Assembly (NCBI GenBank): GCA_029531795.1
Contig: JAPEIS010000001.1
Span: 682,001 to 746,000 of the forward strand
Source of the DNA: Sclerotinia nivalis
Lineage: Eukaryota > Ascomycota > Leotiomycetes > Helotiales > Sclerotiniaceae
DNA: 64,000 bases
Reading direction: 5' to 3'
The notes under the pieces were generated by a model. That model saw nothing but the letters and a program-made list of their open reading frames with translations, was not told the origin of the DNA and made no database searches. Positions 34,543 to 48,684 of the stretch are shown here, piece by piece; the first letter of the stretch is position 1; the number at the start of each line of letters is the position of its first letter. Position numbers and translations under genes: made by a program.

Positions 34543-37071
34543 ATTATTTATACTTTTATTTATTCTAATAAAAAAAATAATTCTAATAAAAATCAAAAAA
34601 TTCTTTTATTAAATCTATTATAACTTTATACAATCAAAGATTATATTAATATCTTTAATTCTACCCTTTCTATCGAAAACGAAGATTTGAACAAAAAAAG
34701 AATACTTATTCAAACTCCGAAATTTAAACAATTCTCTTCTTATCAATTCATTTTATATTCAACAAATCCAAAGTACCAAACAGTTATTCTAAATACTGAA
34801 ATTTCAATGAATTTTGAAATTACCAACAGAAATATTGATAATTTTGTATCCAAAGACAAATCAATTTCAAAAACAATACAATTCGAAGATCAACAAGAAA
34901 TTAATTCATCAAAAAACTCTTCCAATTCAATAGATTTCGAAAAAGTATCCGAAGAAGTATTTGATCCCCTTTCTAAATCTATTTCAGAATCTCAAAATGA
35001 TTATTCAGATTCAAATGATTTATAAGACTCTTTAAACTTTTAAATCCTTAATATAATTCAAAACTACTTTCTTTCTCTTCGAAAATTAGTATTAAAAGAT
35101 CTAAAGAAATCCAAAATAAAGACTTTTTATATATTCGATTTCTTTAAAGGTTTATACAATTCAAATTATTTTATTCAGTAGAGGATATACTCCTTCAATT
35201 ATTAGATAGTTTCAGAGAAAATACCTTTTTAGAGATTTTTACCGAAAATCAAAATTTTAACTTCGATTATCGGAAATGTTGTTATTATATTATATCTTCT
35301 TTTTCGAAAACTCAATTATTATATATTCTTAATATAATCTTTCAAATAAATAGTCTATATATATTATTCGAAATTCTATATCAACTCGATTTTTCTTTCA
35401 AAGCGGATTCCAAATGTTTCAAATTACTTTCTCAAGAAAAAAATCAATATATTTCGATCAATTAAACTTTTATTTTTTAATCAGACTTTCCAAAAATATA
35501 TATATATCCTATAAATAAAAGATCGATTCCTTAAGAAATATCTATAAATTCATTAGATATTATTAATAAATGATTTCAAAAGAATAAGATCGATATAAAT
35601 CTTTTAATAACAAATGAACTTCAATTAAAAGTTATTTGATTTTTTTATACATATAGGGATTTAAACGCTACAAAATTAGTTTATATTTCTTCTACTCCTC
35701 TTTATACTAATCGAGTATAATTCAAATCAAATACTCTCCCTTATAAAAATAGGAAAAGATCTAGATACAATCTTCAAAAGATGTTTTGGCTTAATAAGAT
35801 TATATCTGAAAGATACAAATGCTATATATATGAATATACTATAATAGCCAACAACAAACTTTCTGATTGATCAACAATACCATTAATGATTGATAAACCA
35901 GATATTGAATATCCCAAGAATCTTTCTTTTTATAAATTTGATCCTGAAAGATATATAGTTTTCGATTATTCGAAGATTATAGAACAAATACCAGGCAATT
36001 ATTGTACTTTATCTCAAGATATTCATAAGTTTCTCTTTTATTCTAATCATAAAGTATATCTACAATTCGATTTGAAATATACTTATTGAGGTATATCTCT
36101 TTATCTAAAAGATCGTTATTATTTTGCCTTTTCTATAGAAGATTCAGTTCAAATACAACTTATCAGAGTTCCACAAGATACTCAAATTGCTTGCTTTTCT
36201 ATATTTGAACTTTTTTATATAATCTTCGACTATATTCCTTCTTATAAAGATGGTTCAATAGATGGAAAATATCCTTCTATATTTGAATTTAGTATTGAAA
36301 ACAATCTAGTATTGGTCAAATTTTATATTGACGATATCTTTTCAGGTTTTGCAATTCCGAAAGAAGTTTATTTTAATCTAGTTAATTATATTCTTCCTTG
36401 CCTTGATTTCGTTCAATTACATCTATTTTTCAAAAAATTGTATATCTTTATTGATTAAATAGAAGCTTTAAGAGTTCTTTATAAAACTAATAGTATTATA
36501 ATTATCAAACTTGCTAAAGTAGCCAAAATCAAGAATTTTCCGATTCCTATTAATCAAACTGAAATTCGAAGTTTTCTAATTACAATACAAATAACTTATA
36601 AAAATATTAAGAACTTTATTGAGATCTTTCATTCTCTTTCTCGTTTTATAAATAAAATGGAATAGCAATAGAAAGCTTGTAAATAATTAGCTTTCGAATT
36701 TTTATAAAAGAAATACTCAGAAATAATCGATTCCTATAGTATCGATTATACTCTTCCAATTCAGATATATACAGATTCAAGCGTTTTTGTATTAAAATGT
36801 TTTATTACTCAGAAACACTACCCTCCAGAACAGAATATTGAATGTTTAATGGAATATTCTGTATTATATAATTCCTTTTTGTTGATCAAAATATAAAGGA
36901 ATTATAATACTTATAAATACGAATTATTCGCTATTATTGAGTTTGTTAGAAAATATCATTACTATTTCAGATCTATTAAAGATTGTATAGTTTTTATTGA
37001 TCATTTGTTATTTATCAGTTTCCTTTCTTTCAATTCTCAGATTAGAGATATATATGTTTGTTGAATAATAG

Positions 37072-40000
37072 TGTCACGGGGTCAGAGCCGGGCCACTGGA
37101 CCGGCCCCTTTAGTAGGCTCCATCTGTCCGATCCAGCACCGAACAGGGCACGCTCGGTGATCGTACCCTATAAGAGCGCTAAGGCTCGGAGCCCTAGTAC
37201 ATATAAATATATTTAAAGGAAACATTTCTTCTGTAGAAATGTAGCTTTTCGAGCTACATCTTATTAATAAAAATGATTTCTGTTATTCTGTTTGCTGCCT
37301 TTGTGATATTATATAGCTCCCTTCTATTTGTATCAATATTTCTACGATGTCGTTTTGTCCGTATCTGTTTAGCCAATCCGATTCTTCTGAAGAATTCGTT
37401 ATTGTTATAATTAATAATACTGCGATCTGGTATCGTTACTTTACTTTCCTTTACGAATTCAATATAAGAATAGAAACAGAAGTGATCGATTTATAATCCG
37501 TAGTTCAAAAGTTTATTTTCGATTTACAAATCGAGAAAACTATATTTATGTGATGGAGAGAGGAGAACAATAAATTGATTATCTATTTGACTCAATTTCA
37601 TTTTATCTTTGTTGCCTTATTTGTTTCAATTTCTATCAATCAGATCGATCCTTCGTTTTTGATTCTTATTACAACTTTAGTTGTTGTTTCTGTTCTATCA
37701 AAACCTCAATTGAATAAAAAGATATCTGATTCTACATTGTTTGATAAAACGAAAATCGATCTTGATCGATTTATCAATCAAATACAAAATAAAATGTATA
37801 CCAATTCTGATTGCTTTATTTCTCTGTATTCCCATTTGATTTATATAACTGAAAGATTAACTGAACCTATTGTTGTACAAATTCGATTGTATAATATCAA
37901 AGGACAATTTGTTAAATTTGCCGATTATAAAGATCTATTGCAAATATTGGAAAAAGCTTATGGAAATCAAAACAAACAGATCGAGATCCGGAAACTTCTA
38001 ATCAATCTAAGATAAAGAAATCAACCATTCCATATCTTCTATACTGAATTCCAAAGATTAATATTGAAAGCCGGGATGGCCAACGATAACAGTACCTTAG
38101 TTATCCTATTAGAATAAGCTTTGTCGAATGAACTAAAAAACCAAATTGTTACTACCAAACCCCCTACAGATAATACCGATGTATTCATTGCTTTCGTATA
38201 GATATTGAAGAATCGTTGTCTATACCTGATAAAACCGACCGGTTTCGATTATAACTTAATCGTTCCGTTATCCTACACTATTACTCAAAATCTGAATCCT
38301 GTTAATTGTATCTCCACTCCATCCCTGAATCCTATTATCCGATTTGTTGTTTTTGTTATAATTATGTTTACTGAAGATCCAATAGATCTCAATTCCCAAA
38401 AATATATTAATAAATACAAACGAAAAGAATACTTCCATTGTAAATCTATCGATCATTATATAAAAGATTGCTCATTCCCAAATAATCGTTCTGTACAAGC
38501 TAAAACTAGCTTTACCAATCTTGCCCCGCCATTCCCTATTCCGTTCTCCGTTCAAATTCAATTATATACTATATCATTATACAATCTATCCCTTCTCGAT
38601 TCCCCGAATTCGGGAAACGGAATCTGTCTAATATAAATCGTTATCAAACGAAAACCCTGTATATATTATATTTGTTTGTTGTTATAATTCGAGGTTTATC
38701 TTTTGCTAAAGAAACAAACAATCAAGCAAATCTGATAATATTATCTATTATTGTCCTACCGATATCTAATCGATCTTGTTCTATTTATATTATAATGAAT
38801 AATGGATACAAAGAATATACTTTCGCAAATCGAAATTAAATTGAAATTATTAAACTCCCAATATACAAATTATCTGTCCCATTCGAAGTCATTAGATTCG
38901 ATAAGAAAATATTGTCTGAAAATTGAATGGATTGTTATATTCTAACCAATCTACAAATCAATAATTATTACAAAAAAAGATCAAAAATCTATATCATTGA
39001 ATTAACCCATTATCCGATTATTCTGGGATTAATATGATTAAAGAAATACAATCCCTATATCGAATTCACATTTAATATATTCCAATTCGATAACAAATTC
39101 TATCGAAAATTCTATAATACATTATTACAATTATCCTATATGAAAATATTACAAAACGTTTCGGAGAAAATCCATCTAGTATATCTGTTTTTCCGTCCGG
39201 ATACCCTTCAAAATAAGGACATTGTATTTATATTAATAAGAATCTATACAATATACACTCATTATAACTATAAAATATTCCAGATTACTATAAACCTAAT
39301 TAATAATATCCTATCCCAAAGAAAAAACCCTATCCTATCTAACCTACCTGAAGAATTCCGATCCTGGATCGATATATTCTCCCCACGAAACGCCGACAAA
39401 TTGTCTCTATATTGATTGTACAACTATAATATCCATTTAAAGAAAAAAACCAAATTACTATTTGGAATTCTTTATTCCATATTCCAAAACAAGCTTACTA
39501 CTTTGAAAGACTAATTATCCGAGAATCTTCAAAAAGAATTCATTTATCCAAATTCATCCATTTCGGTTTCGTTTATTCTATTCATTAAGAAACCCAATAA
39601 AAAATTATAATTCTATATCGACTATCGAACTTTGAATAACCTATCAACAAAAGATCGCTATTTATTACTATTTACTAAAGAATCCTTGAATAACCTAAAA
39701 AAAAAAAAATTCTTTACAAAGATCGATATCATCTTTACATTCAACAATATAAAGATTAAAAAAAAACAAAAACATCTAATTACTTTTTATATCCATTTCG
39801 ATCTATTTGAAACTCTAATTATACTCTTTGAATTAATCAACGCACTCACTACATTCCAACGTTTTATCAATAATACCCTACAAAAATACCTAAATATATT
39901 CTATACTATTTATCTAAATGATATTCTGATCTACAATAGAATCTGCTCTGAATATATCACTTATATTCAAAAGATCCTAGAAACCCTAAGGAAAACTAAT

Positions 40001-42865
40001 CTGTATACAAATCTGAAAAAGTATAACTTCTTGAAACCTAAAACCAAATTCCTAGATTTTATTATAAACCGAAAAAGTATCCGAATAGATCCTACAAAGA
40101 TCAAAACAATTATCGAATAAAAGATTCCAACCTATCTAACAAATATACAAACATTTATCAGGTTTAACAATTTCTATCAACGATTTATTCATAGTTTCTC
40201 GTTTATCATACACCCATTGATTAATCTAACCCGAAAAAACATTCTGTTTATTTAGAATTCTACTTATACAAAAGCTTTTTCCATTTTGAAGATAATATTT
40301 ACTGAAACATCAATCCTAATTATTTTCGATTAAAAAAAAAATATAATCATAAAGACTAACACATCCAATTTCATATCTACTAAAATACTATCCCAATACA
40401 ACAATATAGGAATCCTAAAATTTATTACATATTTCTCGAAAAAGTATTCGATCATTAAATATAATTACAAGATTTACAACAAAGAATTACTAACCATTAT
40501 TCGATACTTTAAGGAATAACATCCAAAACTAAAAGAAGTATTATTTTCGATTTAGATAATTACAAATCACAAAAATTTGGAGTATTTTACAATTACCAAA
40601 TTATTGAACCACTATTAAACCCATTGATCTGAATTTCTATCTCGATTCAATTTCAAGATTATCTATCGATCAGATAAACAAGAAACTAAACCTAATACTC
40701 TAACCAAAAGATTAAAGGATTTATCTAAAAAAGGAAATGAATACCTTCTACATCAAAACCAAACGATTTTGAAATCAGAAAACCTTAATCTCATTTTATT
40801 CTTTATATCCATTTCTGTTTCCATATCTATCTTGTTTATACTTATCTCATCTAATCCAATAAATTCCTTGAAGAAAAAAATTCGTTTTATAATCACTACT
40901 TATAATCAATCCCATCGATCACCGAAAGAACCTAATTCAGTTCGTTCAATTCCTAAATCTATTCTATCCATCTTTAGCTCCCCATTCACTTCTAACGTTT
41001 TATTTATCTCCAAAGCTTTATCAATCCCTAAACTACTATTTATTTTTATTGCTTCATCTAATCAACCTCCGACATTTATTATAATCCTCAATCTGTTACT
41101 CGAATTATCAAAGAAACTGAAAACTCTATTTGTTGAAATATATATATTCAATTCTATACCTACATCTATTCTGAAAACCTTAATAAAAAAAGTATTTAAA
41201 CATCCCTATATTACTCTATTCAAATACACCGAGAATAATAGCCTACTATATTATCATAGAAAACTTTTCATTCCTGATTACAATAATCTGAAAACTGAAC
41301 TATTTCATTTGATTTACAACTCCCCTACTACAAATCATTTACATTATACTCACACCTTCAAGCTTTTATTCTGAAACTACTATTGATCTGAATATTATAA
41401 TTATATCAACCATTAAATATATAATTATTATAATTACCATCGAACAATACCAAACCATAAAAAACAAAAAAGTATCCTCCACCCACTTCCAATTCTTCAA
41501 CAAATATAAAAGAATATATCGATCGATTTTATAACATATCTCCCAAAAGGTTTTAATTACAATACAATATTTATAATAATCAATTAATTAACTAAAATAA
41601 AACATTTTCTACCTTATTACAATACTTATAATTCCAAAAAAATAGTCCATTTATTCCTAAAGCATATCTAGAAATTGCATAACCTACCATCAACGATTAT
41701 ATCCAATCGTAACACTCAATTCATATCTGATTTCTAAAAACATATCTATAAACATTTAAATACAACATCGAAACTATCAATAATCTACCACCCAGAAATT
41801 AATAAATAAACTAAAAAAGCAAACACTATACTCAAATAATATCTTCAATTATACATTTTATATCTACAAAACGATTAATTTGAATAATTATTGATTACTG
41901 AATTTTCAATCAATTCTACCTGATCTGAAAGTTCCCATCTAACCCTATTCTTTACAAATTACAATTATCATCCACATATAAAATTTAAACCATCCATTGT
42001 TACTAACCACTCTAACATCCAGAATACCGAAAAGTTTATCAAGAAAATATCCTTAATCGTTGAACATCTGAAAACCGAATTAACTATTAGCCAAACTCAC
42101 TATACAAAGAATATCAACACCTACCATACTCCTGCCCATCATTACAATCCTAATAATCTAATTTGATTGAATACCAAAAATATCAAAATTCTAAAACCCC
42201 AAAAGAAACTAGATTGAAAGAATCTAGACCTATTCCGGATTCTACGAATTATAAACATATACACTTACAAATTCGAATTATCTACCTCGATAAAAAATCA
42301 CCTTATATTCCATATAAACTTACTACACCCTACTTATAACGATTTTATCCTTAATCAATACAATCCACCCCCTCCTCCCATTGAAATCGAAGGAATCGAA
42401 CAATTCGAGATAAAGGAAATTCTGAATTCCTATTAGAAATATTACAATCGCAATAACCCTTATTTAAAATATACCGTCCAATAAATCGATTACAATAAAC
42501 CGATCGAAAAATTTGCTGATTACCTAAACAACACTCGAAAGCTAATCCAGAATTACTATCGAAGATATCCGAATAAATTTGACCCTTATAACCGCTTCAA
42601 TGGAATTCAACCTTAAAAAGAAAAATACTATCACGAAATCAGAACCGGATTATTAGATTAGCCCCTTTAATAAACTTTACCTATCCAATCCAGCACCAAA
42701 TGGAACATATTCGGTGATTGTACCCTATAAAAGCACTAAAACTCGAAACCCTAATATACACAAATATATTTAAAAAAAACGTTCCTTCTATAGAAATATA
42801 GTTTTTTGAACTACATCTTATCAATAAAAGTAATTTCTGTTATTCTATCTGCTGCCTCTATAATA
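37072..42865 (+). mobile_element. Ty3/gypsy chromodomain element C nested in B
   Basis: Two 237-bp LTRs (37072-37308 and 42629-42865) are flanked by the 5-bp duplication AATAG (37067-37071 and 42866-42870), and the sequence of B resumes exactly after it. The interior encodes gag (37575-38015), a zinc knuckle (38205-38636), RT (39632-40120, YLND for YLDD), an integrase region (40769-41374) and a chromodomain (about 42395-42600). Stops and AT drift are pervasive. The 5' LTR keeps more G+C than the 3' LTR. Confidence 0.9.
39632..40120 (+). pseudogene. Reverse transcriptase core of element C
   Basis: A 162-residue open stretch carries the gypsy RT blocks LNNLSTKDRY, KFFTKIDI, ITFYIHFDLFETLI, FQRFINNTL, YLNDILIYN (an Asp of the YxDD box replaced by Asn, GAT to AAT) and FLDFIINRKSIRIDPTKIK. 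The catalytic change alone would abolish activity. Confidence 0.8.
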
Positions 42866-45800
42866 AATAGAGCTTTCTATTCTCAATATCATTATTATTT
42901 ATATCCCGGGAATTCATAATAAAATCGCGAATGCTTTTTTTTGTACTATTTTTCTGGATTCTGATTGCAAATCAGATGATCTTTTAGATTCTTTAGAAGA
43001 TCTATAATATAATATAAATAGTTCTAAATGGATTTGAAAAGATAGTATTGGAAGTTACAAAGAATTTCTTCGTTTTCGAGAAGCCCAATGTTTATAAAAA
43101 CAATTAGATCTCAAAGATCAGAATACATTCTTTATATTATTATTGAAAGAATCAATAATTATTAATCATTTTATAATTATCTCCAATAGTATTCAATATA
43201 GTTTAATTGTAAACAAATATAATGAGGATCTATAATATTCTTTTATATATATTTATATAATAATTCAAATTCTTTTTGAAGATCTTTTTAAATTAGAGAA
43301 AATAGTTTTTTTTTAGATATATCAAGAACTTTTATATACTCAAAGGCAAACTGTATTTTTCCTTCTGTAGAGTCGATAAATAATATATCCTCAAATCTGA
43401 AGTTTCAGAAGTATTAACTTTCGTTTATGATTTGGAAGATTATTATACAGCAAAACTTATAATCAAGAAGTTTAAGAATTATTGGTAGTCAATACTAATT
43501 ACCGATATCAAACAATATATCCAAGGTTGTATGAAATATATCAAATATAATATATGATAAAGGATATCCTATTTCAAACCTTATAAAATTGATCGTCCTT
43601 TAATTTTTATTGGTTTCGATTTTATAGAACCTTTTTTATTTACTTTAATCAATAAAGCTGAGATCCTTAAAATAATCTAGTCGATAATTCAGAAACTTAT
43701 CAAAATTGGTATTATTATTCAATCAATAGATTTCGATAACGATATATTCGATAAAGAAAATTTTATTTACTTTTCTTATATCTTTCTTATAATTGATTAC
43801 TTTTTATATTATATTTGGATTTTTCCAACAATTAGAGTAACAAATGTTGAAATAGTAAAATACTTAAATTGGATTTTCAATGCCTTTGGAATTCCAATCG
43901 AAGGATTTCATAATCTAGATACTCATTTCGAAAATAAAATAATTAAATAATTTGCTAAAGAAACCGGAATACTATTTATCTCCACAATTATAGGAGTTAA
44001 AAAATCCTTTGGAATAATTGAAAAAGGTAACGATCTCTTTCAAAGAATTCTTAAGAAGATTAATTCAGAAATCGAAAATTGGTCTATAGAAGTTTAAATC
44101 TCAATCAATTTACTCAATATACGAAAAATCGATTATCTAGGATATTCTCTTTATGAGATCCTTTTTGGATATCAATCTGTAGGATATCTGAAGATCAAAT
44201 ATCTCTCAAATCAATATCTTGAAATCCAAAACTTTTTACTCAACATCACAAACCTCGATAAACACTTTCCAGAAAAGATCTATCAATCAAAAGTCTTCGA
44301 TTTTATATACAACAAAGAACTAATTCAATAAGAAATCTTACAACGATCTAATTGAAAAAAAATACTAATCAAAGAAAAACACAATATAGATATTCGAAAC
44401 TATATAGTTTTCGATCTTGATCAAATAGTTATACTTTATAATAAGATATCTATTAAAAAGAAACTTTATTCAATCTATTATAATCTATTTGTAATAATTA
44501 ATCCTACAGAAAATCATTAGAAATTCTATCAACTACAATAAATCAATAATAAATCTATTCATCGATCCTTTTATATCGATCATCTAAAACCCTTTAAACC
44601 TAAAACAAACTATTTGCAAACTTCATTCGAAAAAAGCATCTCTGAATATCAGAATTTACGAACTAATATTTTCAAAACAACTCTTCTTTCAATCTTACGA
44701 AACGAGAAAGGTTTTTGGTAACCCGAAAAGGAAAATAATCTATAATAATAACAAAAAACATTTTCAAATCAAAGTATATATTACGATAAGATTATATAGA
44801 ATACATTTTCGATTTTAATAAGATCTAAATTATATACAAAATCGGAAGAATCTGATCGAATCTATACAAGAACAGAACTTCAATTAACCGATTAGCTAAT
44901 AAAAATATATTTGAACCTCAACAATCTGTTTTTAAGAAAATTGATACAATTATAATTTTCGAAAAGGCTAAAGATAAAAGGATTATCAATATAACGATTC
45001 TTTTGAACCTAGGAAACCTTAATAAACTCATTTCTGACTAGACCATTTTCAGCAAACAGTCTTGTAGTTTTCCTTTCAGGCTTTCGATCGTTTTCTTCAA
45101 CCAAATCTAAACTTTATTTTCAATTCAATTTATAAAAGGTTTTAAACAATAAATTGTTTTAAGATCTTTCTATATTTACAACAAAATGGTATAAACCGAA
45201 AGCAGTATTAATTTAATATGATTCATTTCTTCTTTTTCATTAAATTAGGAAAGTAAAAATAGTATACTAAGTTAAGAGTTAGGGAAATATCATTTCACAA
45301 AAAGACTTCTAATTTATTTAATAAAAAGATAATATATATATAGCTTCAGAAAACCTCTAAATAAAAAAGGCATACGGAGGCATATATTGCTTCAGCTCCG
45401 GTCTAGATACTGTATCAAAAAGGAGGCAGGTAATATAATTCCAAAAGGATCTATATAACCACTCCAATTCAACCTAGTTTAATAAAAAATGCGCAACTTC
45501 AATTTATCATTTTGTATCCGTTTCCGTCGTATTTACTTGGGCGAATTGAATAAACTACTCAAGAAATTTATAATGAAATAAATGTTTTTAGATAAATTGA
45601 ATCTATTTTTATTTGGATATACAATTATAGTATATTGAATAGAATAGAGGTAAGGAAGAAGAAAAGTGGGGTAAAAATTAAAGCAAGCAAACAAACAAAC
45701 AACAAAAAAAGCAAAAACAACAGATGATTTTTCGAATGAATTATTAATTGATTGTAACCTTTTTTTCGAAGGAAAAAAGAGTGGATAAATAATTCTGTTT

Positions 45801-46832
45801 AGTTGCTTTATTTATAGATTTGCTATCTACAAATTCGTTATAATCGTCGTCACCATTCTCCCAAGCTTTTATTTATTCGGGGAGGTAATTAGAAGGCTTT
45901 ACAATCTCGAAATATTGAGTATAAAACTTTTGTATTTTGTATAGAGTGTATATGATATCGGAACAATAATATTATATAGGGTTGTCGTCGTATCCGATTC
46001 ATTTTACCTTATATCGAATTTGTCTGTGGAGGAGCTTTGAGGTTAGAATTTGCTGTATTTCGAATTCTGTATCGGTAGCAATTATAATGGGTGAAGAAGG
46101 TTCGTTGTGTTATTCGGGAACAGGGTTTTCTATAGCTTTTTGTAATTTATTAAGGAAGAAAACCTTGTATATATTTATACTTTCCGGAAGATTCAATCGA
46201 TACGAATGATCTACCTTCTCGAGAATATAGTATAGCCCTATCATCTACAGTTCGAGTTTGTAATTAAATCGTTCTATAATGAAGTTCTTAATGGTAATAT
46301 ATACTTTATCTTTTATTTGGAAATCGATTGGTTTTTAATGATGATCAATATCTTTTATCTTTTTTTGTTGTATTTTGGAGAGAATATCTTTAGTTACTTT
46401 CCAAGCTTTATGTATACATTTGAAGAAGGTTTGTGTATCAATATAATTCAATTTTTCTATAATTATATAAAGAACATTGAAAGAGGGTCTATTCCAATCG
46501 AAGGAAGTAATTGGGGAGTATTCATTTTGAAGTTCGAAAGGGGATATTCCTAAGCTTTCGTAAGGCATAGTGAACTATATATAATCCATTATATATAAAA
46601 ATTCCGATCAATTGTTTTGATAATAATTAATATATAATCGGAAATATTAATCCAGGTATTGATTTATAATTTCGATTTATTCATTTATTTGAGGATGATA
46701 AACTGTAGATAGCTTTAATTTAACATTTAGGATTCGTATGAATTCGTTCCAAAAGCTGGATATAAATTGTAAGCCTCTATCGGATATAATAATAGTTGGG
46801 GTATCTTTCTAATAATAAATATAATTCAAGTA

Positions 46833-48684
46833 ACGTGGTTTATCAGTGTGCGGGTCATATCAGTGTGTGGGTCACTTTCACCTCAATTCACTCTTTCAAA
46901 CCCATATTATTCAACAACAATTAAATCAATTGATTAAAACTATAAAGATTCTAATAATCTAGGATCTATTACATTATTTTGACAAGTCCTTGTATTATAC
47001 CTAGTCTTTCCACACTTACTACAGTATCGACTAGAAGATACTTCCCCATTAGAATTCCCCCCTTTTTGACGCTCGTCGTATTGAATCTGAATATCAACTT
47101 CTTGCTGAGATAATATATCGGTAGCCTCTTGTCCAGTAAACACTCCTCCTTAACGTAATTGAGTTTTTTTTGCGTGTCGACGCTTACTTAATGCCTCATT
47201 TGCTACCCGAAGTATACGAATCTCTGTATTTAAAAGTGTATTTTCATATGCTAATCTCTCTGTACCCTTAGCTAAAGCTAATACAGTCTCGAATATAGGT
47301 GTAGAAGAGCTTGATTGATAACGAGCCATTCGAGATCTTACTAAAGTCGATTGTGAAAGAGCTTCAGTTGGGTTGTGAGGGGTTTGAGAAGTCCATAAAT
47401 CTTGATCGAAAGAGGGGGGAGTAGGTGTGCGAATTCGAATATCTAGTTTCGAAAGTACAGCTTCAGGATCAAATGGTATTAAACCTGTTCCTCGAAACCC
47501 TGATTTCATATTCTGAATCGTAATTGATTCTTGGTATACAGCTTTGAAAGCTATAAAGAATTCAACTTTCGAAATATGATTGATATGTGCCTTGATAAAC
47601 CCATCAATTTGAGTACCATATGAACGTTTCAGGCTGCTAAAACAGCCAACATCAAGTGGTTGAGTTAAATGACTTGAATGTGGTGGTAATTTTAAACAGA
47701 TAATATCATTCTCTTTGCAATACGACTGAAAAGGTACTGATTCATGGTTTTCATACCCATCTAGTATCAACATTCGATATTTGCCCTTTCTTCGATTCTT
47801 AGTATGCTTATCGAAGTGTTTCAACCATTCTAAACCTGTCTCATTGTTTGTCCATCCATTAGATGTAGGTTTAATAGCCCATTCCGCAGGAAAGTCGGTT
47901 TAGATATACCAATTGGAAAGATGAATCTGTCCTTGAACCACTAGAAATGGGGGTATGGTTTCACCCTCCCCATTTCCATATATTATTGCTGTAGCCCATT
48001 CTCGATTGCCTGGTTGTACTGATTTACTTCTATTGCATCTCTCAACACTAGTGACAATCATTACAGCACATATAATCCCCATCATAAAGCCTGTTTCGTC
48101 GAAATTGTAGAAATCGCTGTCGAGAATACCATATTTCGCTCGTATATTCGAAACCAATCGAAACCATTCTTCAATAAGTTTAGGATCTTCGCAGAGAGCT
48201 CTTTGAAAGTCATAAACACGACTAAAACGCATCTTTAATTCGATTCGACGCTTTACGAATCGATGCGCCCAGAGCTTCCCAACACACTTTGCACCCCTTG
48301 ATTCAAGAATATGATTCGCCATATCTTCCACATTTCTGAGTTTAGGTGGAAATCCTCTCATATCCATATCGAGTATATACTCAGAAATGATATTCTCTTC
48401 TAGTTCTGAAAGATTATAAGATTTAGGTCGATATTCGGAGCGAGGAGTAAAACCATTAATTCTACGCTGTAGTGTTGTATTCGAGATATTATACATCTTC
48501 GCAACTTTTCGAATGCTTATTTTTTTGTCTTTTTGAATAGCTTCGATAGCGAGGAGTATACGGGCTTCTTGGTTATTCGAATTCATTGTAGATTGTTGAT
48601 AAAACGCGTGTTGAAAGAGAAGAGATTGAATTGAGGTGAAAGTGACCCACACACTGATATGACCCGCACACTGATAAACCACGT
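46833..48684 (-). mobile_element. Fot1/pogo-type DNA transposon G
   Basis: This 1852-bp element has perfect 58-bp terminal inverted repeats (46833-46890 and 48627-48684) and a TA target duplication (46831-46832, 48685-48686). Each inverted repeat contains two tandem near-identical 17-bp units starting TATCAGTGTG, probable transposase-binding sites. It is inserted in element F. Size, inverted repeats and TA duplication match Fot1-type fungal elements. Confidence 0.92.
46940..48586 (-). pseudogene. Fot1/pogo transposase with two in-frame stops
   Basis: One frame of 549 codons (start MNSNNQEARIL) has only two internal stops, TAA at 47900-47902 and 47150-47152, each one C-to-T change from CAA. 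The N-terminal part has a helix-turn-helix (ISIRKVAKMYNISNTTLQRRI) and a CENP-B-like DNA-binding region. The DDE_1 core shows FYNFDETGFMMG, MLILDGYENHES and PPHSSHLTQPLDVGCF. The C-terminal tail has a CSKCGKTRYNTRTC zinc-knuckle-like motif. It would catalyse cut-and-paste transposition; with the stops it is presumably inactive. Confidence 0.9.

Larger units (their letters stand above)
31113..45536 (+). mobile_element. Ty3/gypsy element B, second copy of element A, split by element C
   Basis: It is collinear with element A from the 5' LTR (31113 on, AGATACCATACC) to the 3' LTR (about 45405-45536), with gag at 32311-32706, a protease-like frame at 34213-34542, an acidic linker at 34687-35025, RNase H up to 37071 and integrase at about 43580-44260. 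Element C occupies 37072-42865. Many stops of A are sense codons here and the reverse, so the two copies mutated independently. No target duplication flanks it: the left flank is the end of D and the right flank is TTGGGCG. Confidence 0.85.
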
